From Microtetraspora malaysiensis (lineage in GTDB: Bacteria; Actinomycetota; Actinomycetes; Streptosporangiales; Streptosporangiaceae): DNA of 64,000 nucleotides. This document shows, in pieces, positions 48,248-60,036 of this stretch. The stretch's first letter is position 1. Each line of letters opens with the position of its first letter. A model generated the notes under the pieces. That model did no database searches. It had not been told where the DNA came from and worked only from the letters and a program-made list of their open reading frames with translations. The stretch covers positions 434,001 through 498,000 of the forward strand of contig NZ_BBYJ01000006.1 of the NCBI RefSeq assembly GCF_001528665.1, read 5' to 3'. The position numbers were made by a program, and so were the translations under genes.

Positions 48248-49849
48248 ATGAACAACCGCCGAGCACGGCTTACCCTCGCCGTCGCGGCCATGGCGGCCGC
48301 CACGGCACCGCTGTCGATGACCACGGTCGCCGCCGCGGACGCCCCCTCCACCTCGGCCGAGAAGGCCGCGCCCACCGCGCAGTGGACGACGCGTACCGTC
48401 GCGCCGGGGGTGGAGGTGCGTACCGGCGTCATCACCGACCCCACCGCCGCGCCCAGCTGGGCCGTCACGGTGCAGGCGCCCGTCACGGCCCGGTTCACCG
48501 GCGCTCAGGCATGGGCCGCGGTCGGCACGGAGACGTGGGCCGCGCAGACCTCCGACAAACTGCGCGCCGCGGGGTTCGAGCCGAACCTGACGGGGATCGA
48601 CTGGCCGGACTACACCGACACGCCGCACGGCCTGATGGGCGTACGCGTCCGGGTCGGCACCTACCCGACCCAGGGTGAGGCGGCGAGCGCGGCGGCGAAG
48701 GTCACCGCCGCCGGTTTCCGCACCGCGGTCGAGTGGACCGGCTACGACGCGGACCAGCCGGCCGACCGGGAGAACATCCACGTCGCGGTCATCGACCCGC
48801 GTGCCTTCGACGGCTCGGTCACCGCCACCCACGACGGCAACGTCGCCCAGCGGGAGACGACCTCCTCGGTGGCCGCCAAGCTCGGGTCGCTGGTGGGGGT
48901 CAACGGGGGCTTCTTCGTCACCTCCGACGCGGACGGGGCGCAGGGCATCCAGGCGGGCATCAGCGCCCACGACGGGAGGCTGGCGTCGATGGCGGTGGGG
49001 TCGCGCGCCGCGCTGATCCTCACCGGCGGCGGACGGCACAGCCGGATCGCCGACCTGACCACCACCGTCACCGCCCGGGCCGGCGGCTCGACCTACGCCG
49101 TCCGGGGCATCAACCGCACCCCCGGACTCGTACGGGACTGCGGTCAGGACGGCGGGAGCCCCACCGCCGAGGCGCGCCAGGACGTCACCTGCACCATGGC
49201 CGACGACCTGGTCGAGTTCACCTCCGAGTACGGCCGCAGCCTGCCGGCCGGTCCCGGCAGGCAGGTGACGCTGGACGCCAAGGACCGTGTGGTGGCGGTC
49301 GGCGACCGGGGCGGCGTCGTCGCCCCCGGACAGACCGTGCTCCAGGGCATCGGCCAGGCGGCCGACTGGCTGGGCGGCCACGCCGTGACGGGCGGGAAGA
49401 TCTCCGTGAAGGAGGTCGTCCGCGACACCCACGGCCGGCAGACCAAGCTCGGCGCGGGCGACACCATCGTCAGCGGCGCCCCGACCCTGGTGGAGAACGG
49501 CAAGATCAACATCGACGCCGCCGCCGAGGGCATCGTCGACCCGGCCGACCTGTCCTTCGGGTACGCCTGGTCGAACACCCGCCAGCCGCGCACGATGGCG
49601 GGCCTCGACCGGCAGGGCCGCCTGCTGCTGGTCACCGTGGACGGCCGGCTCAGCGGCGGCAGCGAGGGCTTCACCATCGCCGAGGCGGCGGCCTTCATGA
49701 AGTCCCTGGGCGCGGAGCAGGCGCTGAACCTGGACGGCGGCGGCTCCACCGCGATGGCGGTGAACGGCGAGCTGGTCAACCGTCCCTCCGACGCGGCCGG
49801 TGAGCGTGCCGTCGGCGACACGATCCAGGTCCTGCCGCGCACGCGCTGA
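48248..49849 (+). CDS. Secreted SPOR plus phosphodiester-glycosidase protein
   Basis: 533 residues from ATG 48248, seven bases after AAGGA. Sec signal peptide (RLTLAVAAMAAATAPLSM, likely cut after the AAA/ADA stretch near residue 31). A SPOR-like domain follows (TWAAQTSDKLRAAGFEPNLT to FRTAVEWTGYDA, about residues 95-170), then a NAGPA/phosphodiester-glycosidase domain (GVNGGFFVTSDADG, LLLVTVDGRLSGGSEGFTIA, NLDGGGSTAMAVNGEL). SPOR domains bind denuded peptidoglycan; NAGPA-type domains cleave sugar phosphodiesters. I infer an exported enzyme acting on wall polymers such as teichoic-acid-type or GlcNAc-phosphodiester glycans. A strong hairpin follows. Confidence 0.87.
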   Translation: MNNRRARLTLAVAAMAAATAPLSMTTVAAADAPSTSAEKAAPTAQWTTRTVAPGVEVRTGVITDPTAAPSWAVTVQAPVTARFTGAQAWAAVGTETWAAQTSDKLRAAGFEPNLTGIDWPDYTDTPHGLMGVRVRVGTYPTQGEAASAAAKVTAAGFRTAVEWTGYDADQPADRENIHVAVIDPRAFDGSVTATHDGNVAQRETTSSVAAKLGSLVGVNGGFFVTSDADGAQGIQAGISAHDGRLASMAVGSRAALILTGGGRHSRIADLTTTVTARAGGSTYAVRGINRTPGLVRDCGQDGGSPTAEARQDVTCTMADDLVEFTSEYGRSLPAGPGRQVTLDAKDRVVAVGDRGGVVAPGQTVLQGIGQAADWLGGHAVTGGKISVKEVVRDTHGRQTKLGAGDTIVSGAPTLVENGKINIDAAAEGIVDPADLSFGYAWSNTRQPRTMAGLDRQGRLLLVTVDGRLSGGSEGFTIAEAAAFMKSLGAEQALNLDGGGSTAMAVNGELVNRPSDAAGERAVGDTIQVLPRTR

Positions 49850-49890
49850 CCTCGGCGAGGCCGATCTCGATCAAGAGGACGAGCCGCGGT

Positions 49891-49923
49891 GGACGTCCGG
49901 GCCGCTCGATGGCCCGGACGTCC
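49891..49923. terminator. Bidirectional hairpin terminator
   Basis: GGACGTCCGGGCC (49891-49903) and GGCCCGGACGTCC (49911-49923), perfect 13-bp stem with 7-base loop, between two convergent genes. Confidence 0.75.
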
Positions 49924-50015
49924 TGCCGGCACCGCCGGAAAGGCGATCGGACCCCGGGCGCCGGCGAGCCCGGGAAGGGCGGCTCAGGGCCGTCGTACGG
50001 GCGTCCTGGGGCCGG

Positions 50016-50705
50016 TCACTCGTTCGAGGCCAGGAGGCGCACCGACGGTTCGTCCCGCGCCGCCTCCGGGCCGCCGCCGGGGCGCGGGGAGTGCCAGCCC
50101 TCCTCCGGCGTGTACGTCCGGACGAGCTTGGCGGGAACCCCGGCCACGACGGAGTGGTCGGGGAACTCACCGCGTACCACGGCGCCTCCGGCGACCACCG
50201 ACTGGCGGCCGAGCCGGGTGCCGGGCAGGATGATCGCTCCCGTGCCGAGCCAGGAGCCCGAGCCGATGGAGACGGGGTTGTTGCGCGGCCACTGCCGCCC
50301 GATCGGCGTCTCGGGGTCGTCGTAGACGTGGTTCTGGTCGGTGATGTACACGTACGGCCCGGTGAAGACGTCGTCGCCGATGTCGATCGACTGGTGGCCG
50401 ACGATGTGGCTGCCCCTGCCGATCGAGCAGCCGCGGCCGATCCTGACGATGGAGTCGGGGCCGAGGTCGACACCCGGTCCCATGCCCGCCGAGATCGACA
50501 CGCGCTCCCCGACGAGCGTGTGGTCTCCGATCTCGATCCACGCCTCGCCGAAGATCGCGCCGACGGGGAAGGACAGGCACGCTCCATCACCGAGGCGGCG
50601 GAACCGATAGTCCGCGGGAGAGAGCGGGCTGACGGCCCCCGCCGCCTTCGCGTATGCCCAGCCGCGGTGGAGCAAACGGCCCACGGCGCGCTTCACGATC
50701 GACAT
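50016..50705 (-). CDS. Left-handed beta-helix (hexapeptide) acyltransferase
   Basis: 229 residues from ATG 50705; no strong ribosome site (GAGGAG is about 14 bases upstream), so the start is moderately secure. Repeated hexapeptide-type turns (IEIGDHTLVGERVSISAGMG, IRIGRGCSIGRGSHIVGH, SIGSGSWLGTGAIILPG) and the closing VVAGVPAKLVRTYTPEEGW are typical of maltose/galactoside/sugar O-acetyltransferases and capsular acetyltransferases. Catalytic His likely in TDQNHVYDDP. It acetylates a sugar hydroxyl or amine, probably for cell-surface glycans (inference). It is divergent from pyrG. Confidence 0.87.
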   Translation of the reverse strand: MSIVKRAVGRLLHRGWAYAKAAGAVSPLSPADYRFRRLGDGACLSFPVGAIFGEAWIEIGDHTLVGERVSISAGMGPGVDLGPDSIVRIGRGCSIGRGSHIVGHQSIDIGDDVFTGPYVYITDQNHVYDDPETPIGRQWPRNNPVSIGSGSWLGTGAIILPGTRLGRQSVVAGGAVVRGEFPDHSVVAGVPAKLVRTYTPEEGWHSPRPGGGPEAARDEPSVRLLASNE

Positions 50706-50762
50706 AACGGGACAAGTTACTCCTCGGTCGAAGTGCGGGCTATGGCGGGTTCGTGCACGTAG

Positions 50763-53128
<2,366 letters not shown>

Positions 53129-53163
53129 GTCCGTAGGGGGACGTCCTGAGCGAGACGGAGGCC

Positions 53164-54075
53164 GTGCTGTCCAGCTACCTCGCCCATCTGGCGGTGGAGC
53201 GGGGCCTGGCCGCCAACACGCTCGCCTCCTATCGGCGTGACCTGCGGCGTTACGTGGACCATCTCCGGTCGCGTGGGCTCGACACGTTCGCCGACGTGGG
53301 CGAGTCCGACGTCGTCGCCTTCCTGGCAGCGCTGCGGGAGGGCGACGACGAGCACCCCGCGCTGGTCGCCAGCTCGGCCGCGCGGGCCGTGTCCGCCGTG
53401 CGCGGCCTGCACCGCTTCGCGCTGCGTGAGGGGGTGGCCGGCCACGACCCGGCGCACGAGGTCCGCCCGCCGCGCCAGCTCCGCAGGCTGCCCAAGGCGA
53501 TCACGGTCGCCGAGGTGGAGCGGCTCATCGCCGCCTCCGGCCCCGAGGACTCGCCGCTCGCCCTCCGCAACCGCGCCCTCCTGGAGGTGCTGTACGGCAC
53601 CGGCGCGCGCATCTCCGAGGCGGTCGGCCTCGCCGTGGACGACGTGTCGCTCGGCGTCGGGGCGGAGGACCAGGTCCGGCTGCGCGGCAAAGGGGGGCGC
53701 ACCCGGATCGTCCCTCTCGGGCGGTTCGCCCGCCAGGCGCTCGACGCGTACATCGTCAGGGCGCGGCCTCAGATCGCCGCGCACGGCCGGGGGACCTCGG
53801 GCCTGTTCCTGAACGCCAGGGGTGGCCGGTTGACCCGCCAGGGAGCCTGGGAGGTCCTGCAACAGGCCGCCGAGCGCGCCGGTCTTTCCGGCGTTTCACC
53901 GCATATGTTGCGACATTCGTTCGCAACCCATCTCCTTGACGGAGGGGCTGACGTTAGGGTGGTGCAGGAGTTGCTCGGGCACGCCTCGGTGACCACCACC
54001 CAGGTGTACACCTTGGTCACGGTCGACAAGCTCCGCGAGGTCTACGCGGCCGCCCACCCGCGTGCCCTGCGCTGA
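53164..54075 (+). CDS. xerD: Tyrosine recombinase XerD
   Basis: 303 residues from GTG 53164; the true start may be a little upstream, as AGGGGG near 53136 would also fit a CTG. N-terminal SAM-like domain ([20 protein letters not shown]), then the catalytic set: Arg in [13 protein letters not shown], Lys in [13 protein letters not shown], HxxR in [15 protein letters not shown], His in [11 protein letters not shown] and Tyr in [12 protein letters not shown]. It resolves chromosome dimers at dif sites with a partner recombinase. The setting among chromosome-maintenance genes (parA, scpAB) supports the housekeeping role over an integrase. Confidence 0.93.
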   Translation: MLSSYLAHLAVERGLAANTLASYRRDLRRYVDHLRSRGLDTFADVGESDVVAFLAALREGDDEHPALVASSAARAVSAVRGLHRFALREGVAGHDPAHEVRPPRQLRRLPKAITVAEVERLIAASGPEDSPLALRNRALLEVLYGTGARISEAVGLAVDDVSLGVGAEDQVRLRGKGGRTRIVPLGRFARQALDAYIVRARPQIAAHGRGTSGLFLNARGGRLTRQGAWEVLQQAAERAGLSGVSPHMLRHSFATHLLDGGADVRVVQELLGHASVTTTQVYTLVTVDKLREVYAAAHPRALR

Positions 54076-54176
54076 AATGCGGCCGAATATCGCGTCCAAG
54101 GGCGCGGCGCCTTGCCGCATACGTGCCAAGCCTTTAAATTCGGTCGAGTTCGTGACCGTCAGGGAGGTTCATCAAG

Positions 54177-55070
54177 GTGACTGCGACCACCGATGCGACG
54201 TGGACCGCGGGACCCCCCGGCCGTGAGATCGGACCCACCGGCCGGGTGCGTCCGGTCTTCCCCACGCCCAGTCCGCCGGAGACCCACGGCCCGGCGCGCA
54301 TCGTCGCGATGGTGAACCAGAAGGGTGGTGTCGGCAAGACCACCACCACGATCAACCTGGGCGCCGCGCTCGCCGAGGTCGGACAGCGGGTCCTCCTCGT
54401 CGACTTCGACCCGCAGGGCGCTCTGTCGGTCGGCCTCGGCATCGACCCGCGACCGCTCGAGGCGACGATCTACGACCTGCTCATGGAGGAGCCCGACGTC
54501 ACCACCGAGGACGTCCTGCTCAACACCACGGTCGAGGGCATGGACCTGTTGCCGAGCAACATCTTCCTGTCCGGCGCGGAGATCAGGCTCGTCAACGAGG
54601 TCGCCAGGGAGTACGCCCTGCAGCGGTCGCTCGAGCCGCTGCTGCCGCACTACGACATCTGCCTGATCGACTGCCAGCCGTCGCTCGGCCTGCTCACCGT
54701 CAACGCGCTGACCTGCGCGCACAGCGTGATGATCCCGCTGGAGTGCGAGTTCTTCGCGCTGCGCGGCGTCGCCCTGCTGATGGAGTCCATCGGCAAGGTC
54801 CAGGAGCGGCTCAACAAGAACCTGGAGATCGACGGCCTGCTCGCCACCATGTACGACCCGCGCACGCTGCACGCCCGGGAAGTGCTCCAGACGATCATGC
54901 AGGGCTTCGGTGACAAGGTCTTCCACACCGTCATCAACCGCACCGTCCGCTTCCCGGATGCGACCCTGGCGGGCGAGCCGATCACCCAGTTCGACCCCGG
55001 CTCCATGGGCGCCACCGCGTACCGGGAGCTGGCGCGCGAGCTGCTCGCGCGCTGGCCCGCCCGCGTCTGA
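54177..55070 (+). CDS. ParA-family ATPase
   Basis: 297 residues, GTG 54177, nine bases after GGGAGG. About 40 variable residues precede the deviant Walker A motif VNQKGGVGKTTTTINLGAAL; VLLVDFDPQGALSVGLG and YDICLIDCQPSLGLLTVNAL follow. Such ParA-like (Soj-like) proteins next to scpA are conserved in actinobacteria and are distinct from the parAB pair near the origin. No parB follows here. Probably acts with the ScpAB-SMC complex on chromosome organisation (inference from context). Confidence 0.93.
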   Translation: MTATTDATWTAGPPGREIGPTGRVRPVFPTPSPPETHGPARIVAMVNQKGGVGKTTTTINLGAALAEVGQRVLLVDFDPQGALSVGLGIDPRPLEATIYDLLMEEPDVTTEDVLLNTTVEGMDLLPSNIFLSGAEIRLVNEVAREYALQRSLEPLLPHYDICLIDCQPSLGLLTVNALTCAHSVMIPLECEFFALRGVALLMESIGKVQERLNKNLEIDGLLATMYDPRTLHAREVLQTIMQGFGDKVFHTVINRTVRFPDATLAGEPITQFDPGSMGATAYRELARELLARWPARV

Positions 55071-55143
55071 CCCCGTCCCGAAACCCCGGCCCGGCGGGCC
55101 GATCCGTCCCCGGGGAGCGACGCCGTACGGGACAATGGGCGAC

Positions 55144-55959
55144 GTGACCGAGCAGCCCGCAACCGCGTTCCAGGTGCATCTGGACGTCTTCGAGGGCCCC
55201 TTCGACCTGCTGCTCGGGCTGATCTCCAAGCACAAGCTGGACATCACCGAGGTGTCCCTGCACAAGGTCACGGACGAGTTCATCTCCTACATCCGCTCCC
55301 GGGGGCCGGAGTGGGACCTCGACCAGACGAGCCACTTCCTGCTCGTCGCGGCGACCCTCCTGGACCTCAAGGCCGCCCGGCTGCTGCCCACCGGCGAGGT
55401 CGAGGACGAGGAGGACCTCGCCCTGCTGGAGGCGCGTGACCTGCTGTTCGCCCGGCTTCTGCAGTACCGGGCGTACAAGGAGGTCGCGAAGATCTTCTCG
55501 GCCCGGATGGCCGAGGAGGCGCTGCGCTTCCCCCGGATCGTCCCGATGGAGCAGCGGTTCGCCAGCCTGCTGCCCGAGCTGATCCTCGGCATCGGCCCGG
55601 AACGGCTGGCCAAGATCGCCGTCAAGGTCTTCACGCCGAAGACTCCGCCGTCGGTTTCCGTGACCCACATGTACCAACCGCTCGCCAGCGTCCGCGAACA
55701 GGCCGCTATCCTTGTCGAGCGGCTCAGGCTGGCCCGCACGGCCACCTTCCGGTCGCTGACCGCCGACTGCGCGGGCACGTACGAGGTCGTCGCGCGTTTC
55801 CTGGCCGTCCTGGAGCTGTTCAGGGAGGCCGCTGTCTCCTTCGAGCAGCTGGAGCCCCTCGGCGAGCTCTACGTGACCTGGACCGGCGCCGCCGACGGGG
55901 ACGTGACCGTCGGCGACGACTACGAAGAGGGCAAGAGGGCCGACGATGAGTCCGAGTGA
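55144..55959 (+). CDS. scpA: Segregation and condensation protein A
   Basis: 271 residues from GTG 55144, seven bases after GACAAT (55131-55136, leaderless box); ATG 55135 is the alternative. Kleisin subunit of the SMC-ScpAB condensin. N-terminal FQVHLDVFEGPFDLLLGLIS and ISKHKLDITEVSLHKVTDEF bind SMC; the C-terminal winged helix includes TFRSLTADCAGTYEVVARFLA and AAVSFEQLEPLGELYV. It overlaps scpB by 14 bp. Confidence 0.94.
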   Translation: MTEQPATAFQVHLDVFEGPFDLLLGLISKHKLDITEVSLHKVTDEFISYIRSRGPEWDLDQTSHFLLVAATLLDLKAARLLPTGEVEDEEDLALLEARDLLFARLLQYRAYKEVAKIFSARMAEEALRFPRIVPMEQRFASLLPELILGIGPERLAKIAVKVFTPKTPPSVSVTHMYQPLASVREQAAILVERLRLARTATFRSLTADCAGTYEVVARFLAVLELFREAAVSFEQLEPLGELYVTWTGAADGDVTVGDDYEEGKRADDESE

Positions 55960-56536
55960 GTCCGAGCGCGTCGAGGACGCGACGGCTCCGGCCGAGCCAG
56001 GCCCCCTCCGATCGGCGATCGAGGCCATCCTCCTCGTCGTGGACGAGCCGGTCGCCGAGGTGACGCTTGCGCAGGTCCTGGAGCGCCCGACCGTAGAGGT
56101 CGCGGCCGTCCTGCGCGATCTCGCCGCGGAATACACCGCGGCCGGGCGGGGTTTCGACCTGCGGGAGGTCGGCGGAGGCTGGCGCTTCTACACTCGGGCC
56201 GATTACGCCCCCGTGGTGGAGCGCTTCGTCCGGGACGGCCAGCAGGCGCGGCTGACGCAGGCCGCGCTGGAGACCCTAGCCGTGGTCGCCTACCGCCAGC
56301 CGGTCAGCCGGGCCAGGGTGGCGGCGGTCCGCGGCGTCAACAGCGACGGGGTCATGCGCACCCTGGTGGCGCGCGGCCTCGTGGAGGAGGCCGGCACCGA
56401 TCCGGAGAGCCAGGCCGTGCTCTACCGGACAACGAGTTACTTCCTGGAGAGGTTGGGCCTGCGGGACCTCGGCGAACTGCCGGAGCTCGCCCCCTTCCTC
56501 CCCGACGATGTGGAAACCCTAGAGGAGCAGAAGTAG
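55946..56536 (+). CDS. scpB: Segregation and condensation protein B
   Basis: 196 residues, ATG 55946. Two winged-helix domains: LRSAIEAILLVVDEPVAEVT onward, and ALETLAVVAYRQPVSRARVA with VRGVNSDGVMRTLVARGLVE, the most conserved ScpB stretch. It dimerises and binds ScpA. It shares one base with the rluB start (TAGTG). Confidence 0.95.
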   Translation: MSPSESERVEDATAPAEPGPLRSAIEAILLVVDEPVAEVTLAQVLERPTVEVAAVLRDLAAEYTAAGRGFDLREVGGGWRFYTRADYAPVVERFVRDGQQARLTQAALETLAVVAYRQPVSRARVAAVRGVNSDGVMRTLVARGLVEEAGTDPESQAVLYRTTSYFLERLGLRDLGELPELAPFLPDDVETLEEQK

Positions 56537-58149
56537 TGGACAGCAGGCGTACCCCGTCCGGTGATGGACGCGGTCGGAGCCGGAGCACCGGCGGGCGCGA
56601 CGGCAGCACGCGAGGCGGATCCCAGGGCGGGTTCCGCGCCGGACGCGGTGGCGGGTTCCGTTCCCAGGCACCCCGTTCTGACAGATACGGCGACCGTGAG
56701 CGCCGGAACGACGACGACCGCGGCGGGTCCTTCCGCGCGGGCGACCGCCAGCCCGGTCGGGGCGGCGAGCGCGACGACTCCCGCGGGTTCTCCCGCGACC
56801 GCGGCCCCGCCGGGGCCGGCCGGGGCGAGCGGGACTCCTTCCGCGCGGGGCGGTTCGGCCGGTCGGCCGGCGACCGTGACCGTGACGTCCGCGATCGGGA
56901 TTCTCGCGACTCCCGCGACTCCCGCGACTCCCGCGACTCCCGCGATCGCGACCGTGACTTCCGGGACCGCGACCGCGATCGTGGTTCACGTGACCGCGAC
57001 TTCGGCCGGCGTGACGCCCGTGACCGGGACAGCCGCGACCGGGACGTCCGCGACCGTGAGCCGCGGGACGTCCGGCGCGACGACCGCGAGCGCGACGGTC
57101 GCCCGTCCGGATCGCGCGGGCGGTACGGCCGCCCCGAGGGCGAGCGCCGCGACCGCCGTGAGCGCCGCGACGACGTGCAGACCATCGGCCGGACCGGCGG
57201 CGGGGAGCGGGGCGGCTCCCGCGGCCGCTTCGGCAAGGACAGCTCGCGCCGTGAGCTGCGCGAGGGCGGGCGCCCCGACTTCCGGGCCAAGCCGGCGGCT
57301 GGGCGGCCCGGCGGCCGCGGGGCCGCCGCGGGCGGGAACCCGTTCAAGAGCGCCCGGCAGCCGCTCCGGGACCCGGACTTCTACGAGCCCGGCTACACCG
57401 ACGAGCGCGACACCACCGAGGTGCCCGGCGGCGACCGGCTGCAGAAGGTCCTCGCCCAGGCGGGCGTGGCCAGCCGCCGCGCCTGCGAGGAGATGATCGG
57501 CGACGGCCGCGTCACCGTCGACGGGCAGGTCGTCCGCCGCTTCGGCGCGCGGGTCGATCCGTCCAAGCAGGTCATCCACGTGGACGGCAAGCGCATCCCG
57601 ACCGCGTCCGACCTCGTCTACTTCGCGCTCAACAAGCCGATCGGCGTGGTGAGCACGATGGAGGACCCCGAGGGACGGCCGTGCCTGCAGGACTTCGTGC
57701 AGGATCTCGCCCCGCGTCTCTTCCACGTCGGCCGGCTGGACACCGAGACCGAGGGCCTGCTGCTGTTCACCAACGACGGCGAGCTCGCCCACCGGCTCAC
57801 CCACCCCAGCTACGGCGTGAAGAAGAAGTACTGGGCGAAGGTTCCGGGTCCGATCCCGCGCGACCTGCACCGGGTGCTGCGCAAGGGCATCGAGCTGGAG
57901 GACGGCCTGGCCAAGGTGGACGAGTTCCACATCATTCAGGAGCACGGCCAGCAGGCGCTGGTCGAGGTGGTCCTGCACGAGGGGCGCAAGCACATCGTCC
58001 GCCGCCTGCTGGAGGAGACCGGCCACCGGGTGCTCGACCTGGCCCGCATCGAGTTCGGCCCGGTCAAGCTGGGCCGGCTGAAGCCGGGCACGGTCCGCGC
58101 GCTCACCCTGCAGGAGGTCGGCGACCTCTACGCGGCGGTCGGCCTGTAG
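56536..58149 (+). CDS. rluB: 23S rRNA pseudouridine synthase with long disordered N-terminus
   Basis: 537 residues, GTG 56536. Residues 1-290 are low-complexity, rich in Arg, Gly, Asp and Ser with RGG-like and RDRD/RDS runs, unusually long for this family (core enzymes are near 250 residues). The S4 RNA-binding domain (DRLQKVLAQAGVASRRACEE) and the RluB/RsuA catalytic domain follow, with the catalytic Asp in HVGRLDTETEGLLLFTNDGE. It isomerises uridine in 23S rRNA. The extension probably binds RNA or promotes assembly (inference). The conserved position after scpB supports the assignment. Confidence 0.92.
   Translation: MDSRRTPSGDGRGRSRSTGGRDGSTRGGSQGGFRAGRGGGFRSQAPRSDRYGDRERRNDDDRGGSFRAGDRQPGRGGERDDSRGFSRDRGPAGAGRGERDSFRAGRFGRSAGDRDRDVRDRDSRDSRDSRDSRDSRDRDRDFRDRDRDRGSRDRDFGRRDARDRDSRDRDVRDREPRDVRRDDRERDGRPSGSRGRYGRPEGERRDRRERRDDVQTIGRTGGGERGGSRGRFGKDSSRRELREGGRPDFRAKPAAGRPGGRGAAAGGNPFKSARQPLRDPDFYEPGYTDERDTTEVPGGDRLQKVLAQAGVASRRACEEMIGDGRVTVDGQVVRRFGARVDPSKQVIHVDGKRIPTASDLVYFALNKPIGVVSTMEDPEGRPCLQDFVQDLAPRLFHVGRLDTETEGLLLFTNDGELAHRLTHPSYGVKKKYWAKVPGPIPRDLHRVLRKGIELEDGLAKVDEFHIIQEHGQQALVEVVLHEGRKHIVRRLLEETGHRVLDLARIEFGPVKLGRLKPGTVRALTLQEVGDLYAAVGL
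56905..56940 (+). repeat. 9-bp tandem repeats inside rluB
   Basis: Four exact copies of CGCGACTCC, flanked by degenerate units, encoding Arg-Asp-Ser repeats in the disordered N-terminal part of RluB. The array can change length in steps of three codons without breaking the frame. Confidence 0.9.
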
Positions 58150-58233
58150 CCTGACCGGACGACAGACGGCGGCGCCCCCGAGCGGCGGAAAGAGCGGCGG
58201 AGCGGGAGCGCGGTGGAACGAGAAGGGGATGAC

Positions 58234-58593
58234 ATGGTGCGGGCGATCCGGGGAGCCATCCAGGTCGACGGCAACGATCGCGAGTCGATCCTGGCCGGGA
58301 CGACCGAGCTGGTGACCGAGGTGATGGCGCGCAACAAGCTCACCACCGACGACGTCATCAGCGTGATCTTCACGGCCACGCCGGACCTGACGGCGGAGTT
58401 CCCCGCGCTGGCCGCGCGGAAGCTGGGCTTCCACGACGTGCCGCTGCTGTGCGCGAGCGAGATCGACGTGCCGGGCGCCCTGCCGCGCGTGGTCCGGTTG
58501 ATGGCCCACGTGGCCACCGACCGGCCGCGGCAGGAGATCCAGCACGTCTATCTCCGGGGCGCGGTCGCCCTCAGGGTCGACATCGCCCAGTAG
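58234..58593 (+). CDS. aroH: Chorismate mutase, AroH type
   Basis: 119 residues from ATG 58234, five to six bases after GAAGGGG; the frame is open from GTG 58213 but that lacks a site. Trimeric AroH fold: VRAIRGAIQVDGNDRESILA, ISVIFTATPDLTAEFPALAA, VPLLCASEIDVPGALPRVVR, and the C-terminal HVYLRGAVALRVD with the catalytic Arg. It converts chorismate to prephenate for Phe and Tyr synthesis. The next gene encodes prephenate dehydrogenase, so the two enzymes are consecutive steps. The 206-bp gap between them holds no gene. Confidence 0.93.
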   Translation: MVRAIRGAIQVDGNDRESILAGTTELVTEVMARNKLTTDDVISVIFTATPDLTAEFPALAARKLGFHDVPLLCASEIDVPGALPRVVRLMAHVATDRPRQEIQHVYLRGAVALRVDIAQ

Positions 58594-58799
58594 ATCGCCC
58601 GGCGGAGCCGACGAGGCCGGCCCGGGCCCCCGGGAGGCGGGCACGCCGCTCGGGTGAAGCGAGCACCATAAGTTGGGCCAGGTATCGCAGCCGGAGAGGG
58701 CGGCACGGAACGCCTCGGGTACGACGGAGCCTGGCGACAGGGATTGGAGGGCCTCCCGCGAGCCGGGGCCCTCACGACACGGCACGGTAGGGCAGCATC

Positions 58800-59891
58800 A
58801 TGACTCCCATCCAGGACGGCACGATCGGCAGCGTTGTCGTTGTCGGCACCGGTTTGATCGGCACCTCCGTCGCGCTGGCGCTGCGCGAGCGCGACGTGCG
58901 GGTCTACCTCGCCGACCGCGACCCCGCCGCCGTACGGCTGGCGCGGGAGCTTGGCGCGGGTGAGGAGTGGACGCCCGGCGTCACCGCCGACCTCGCGGTC
59001 ATCGCCGTGCCGCCCCAGTTCGTCGCCGCGCAACTGCTCGACCTGCAGAAGAACGGCGCCGCCCGCTGCTACACCGACGTGGCGAGCGTCAAGGCGCTCC
59101 CGGTGAGCGAGGCGGAGGAGCTCGGGTGCGACCTGGCCACGTTCGTGCCGGGCCATCCGCTGGCCGGGCGTGAGCGGTCGGGACCCGCCGCCGCCCGGGC
59201 CGACCTGTTCCTGGGCCGTCCCTGGGCGCTGTGCCCCAATTCCGGCACGTCGGCGGCCGCCGTACGGACCGTGCGGGAGCTGGTGGCGCTGTGCGGCGGG
59301 AACGCCGTCACGGTGAACGCCGCCGAGCACGACCGGGCGGTGGCCGTCATCTCCCACGCCCCGCACGTGACCGCGGCGGCCGTGGCGGCGCGGCTGGCCG
59401 AGGCGTCGGAGACGGCGCTCGGGCTGTCCGGGCAGGGCGTGCGCGACGTCACCCGCATCGCGGCGGGCGACCCCGGGCTGTGGACCGGCATCCTGTCCGG
59501 CAACGCCGTACCGGTGGCCGAGGTGCTCGAACGCGTGGCGGCCGACCTCGCCGCCGCCGCGCGCTCGCTGCGCGGCCACGCGGGGGAGGGCACGGCCGTC
59601 TCCGAGGTGACCGACCTGCTGACCCGCGGCGTGGTGGGCACCGGGCGGATCCCCGGCAAGCACGGCGGCCCGGCCCGTACTTATACGGTCGTCCAGGTCG
59701 TGATCGGCGACCGGCCGGGCGAGCTGGCCCGGCTGGTGCAGGCCGCGGGTGAGACCGGGGTCAACATCGAGGACATCCGGCTGGAGCACGCGCCGGGGCT
59801 GCCTCTCGGCGCCGCCGAGCTGTACGTCCAGCCGGAGGCGGCGGCCGGGCTGGCCAAGGCGCTGCGCGCCCGCGGCTGGCAGGTGCCCTGA
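58800..59891 (+). CDS. tyrA: Prephenate dehydrogenase
   Basis: 363 residues, ATG 58800. NAD-binding motif VVVVGTGLIGTSVALAL, catalytic-region VPGHPLAGRERSGPAAA with His, and AVISHAPHVTAAAVAARL. A C-terminal ACT-like domain (VVIGDRPGELARLVQAAG, GVNIEDIRLEHAPG) suggests feedback control by tyrosine or another amino acid. It oxidatively decarboxylates prephenate to 4-hydroxyphenylpyruvate. TAGGGC six bases upstream resembles the leaderless boxes but ends in C. Confidence 0.94.
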   Translation: MTPIQDGTIGSVVVVGTGLIGTSVALALRERDVRVYLADRDPAAVRLARELGAGEEWTPGVTADLAVIAVPPQFVAAQLLDLQKNGAARCYTDVASVKALPVSEAEELGCDLATFVPGHPLAGRERSGPAAARADLFLGRPWALCPNSGTSAAAVRTVRELVALCGGNAVTVNAAEHDRAVAVISHAPHVTAAAVAARLAEASETALGLSGQGVRDVTRIAAGDPGLWTGILSGNAVPVAEVLERVAADLAAAARSLRGHAGEGTAVSEVTDLLTRGVVGTGRIPGKHGGPARTYTVVQVVIGDRPGELARLVQAAGETGVNIEDIRLEHAPGLPLGAAELYVQPEAAAGLAKALRARGWQVP

Positions 59892-60036
59892 CGCGGGGCC
59901 GGCTTCTGGCGCCGTGGCCGTCCCGTGATCGTCGGCGCTCGCCGCCGATGCGCGGGGGATCGGCGAGTGCCGGTACTCTCGGGGGCGGACAACGGCAGAG
60001 TGCATCTTGACGCGCTCTTGAGGCAGAGGAGCGATC

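Noticed and set aside
53164-54075. Island integrase
   Set aside because: The tyrosine recombinase is far from the island, has the XerD architecture and sits in the conserved pyrG-parA-scpAB block.
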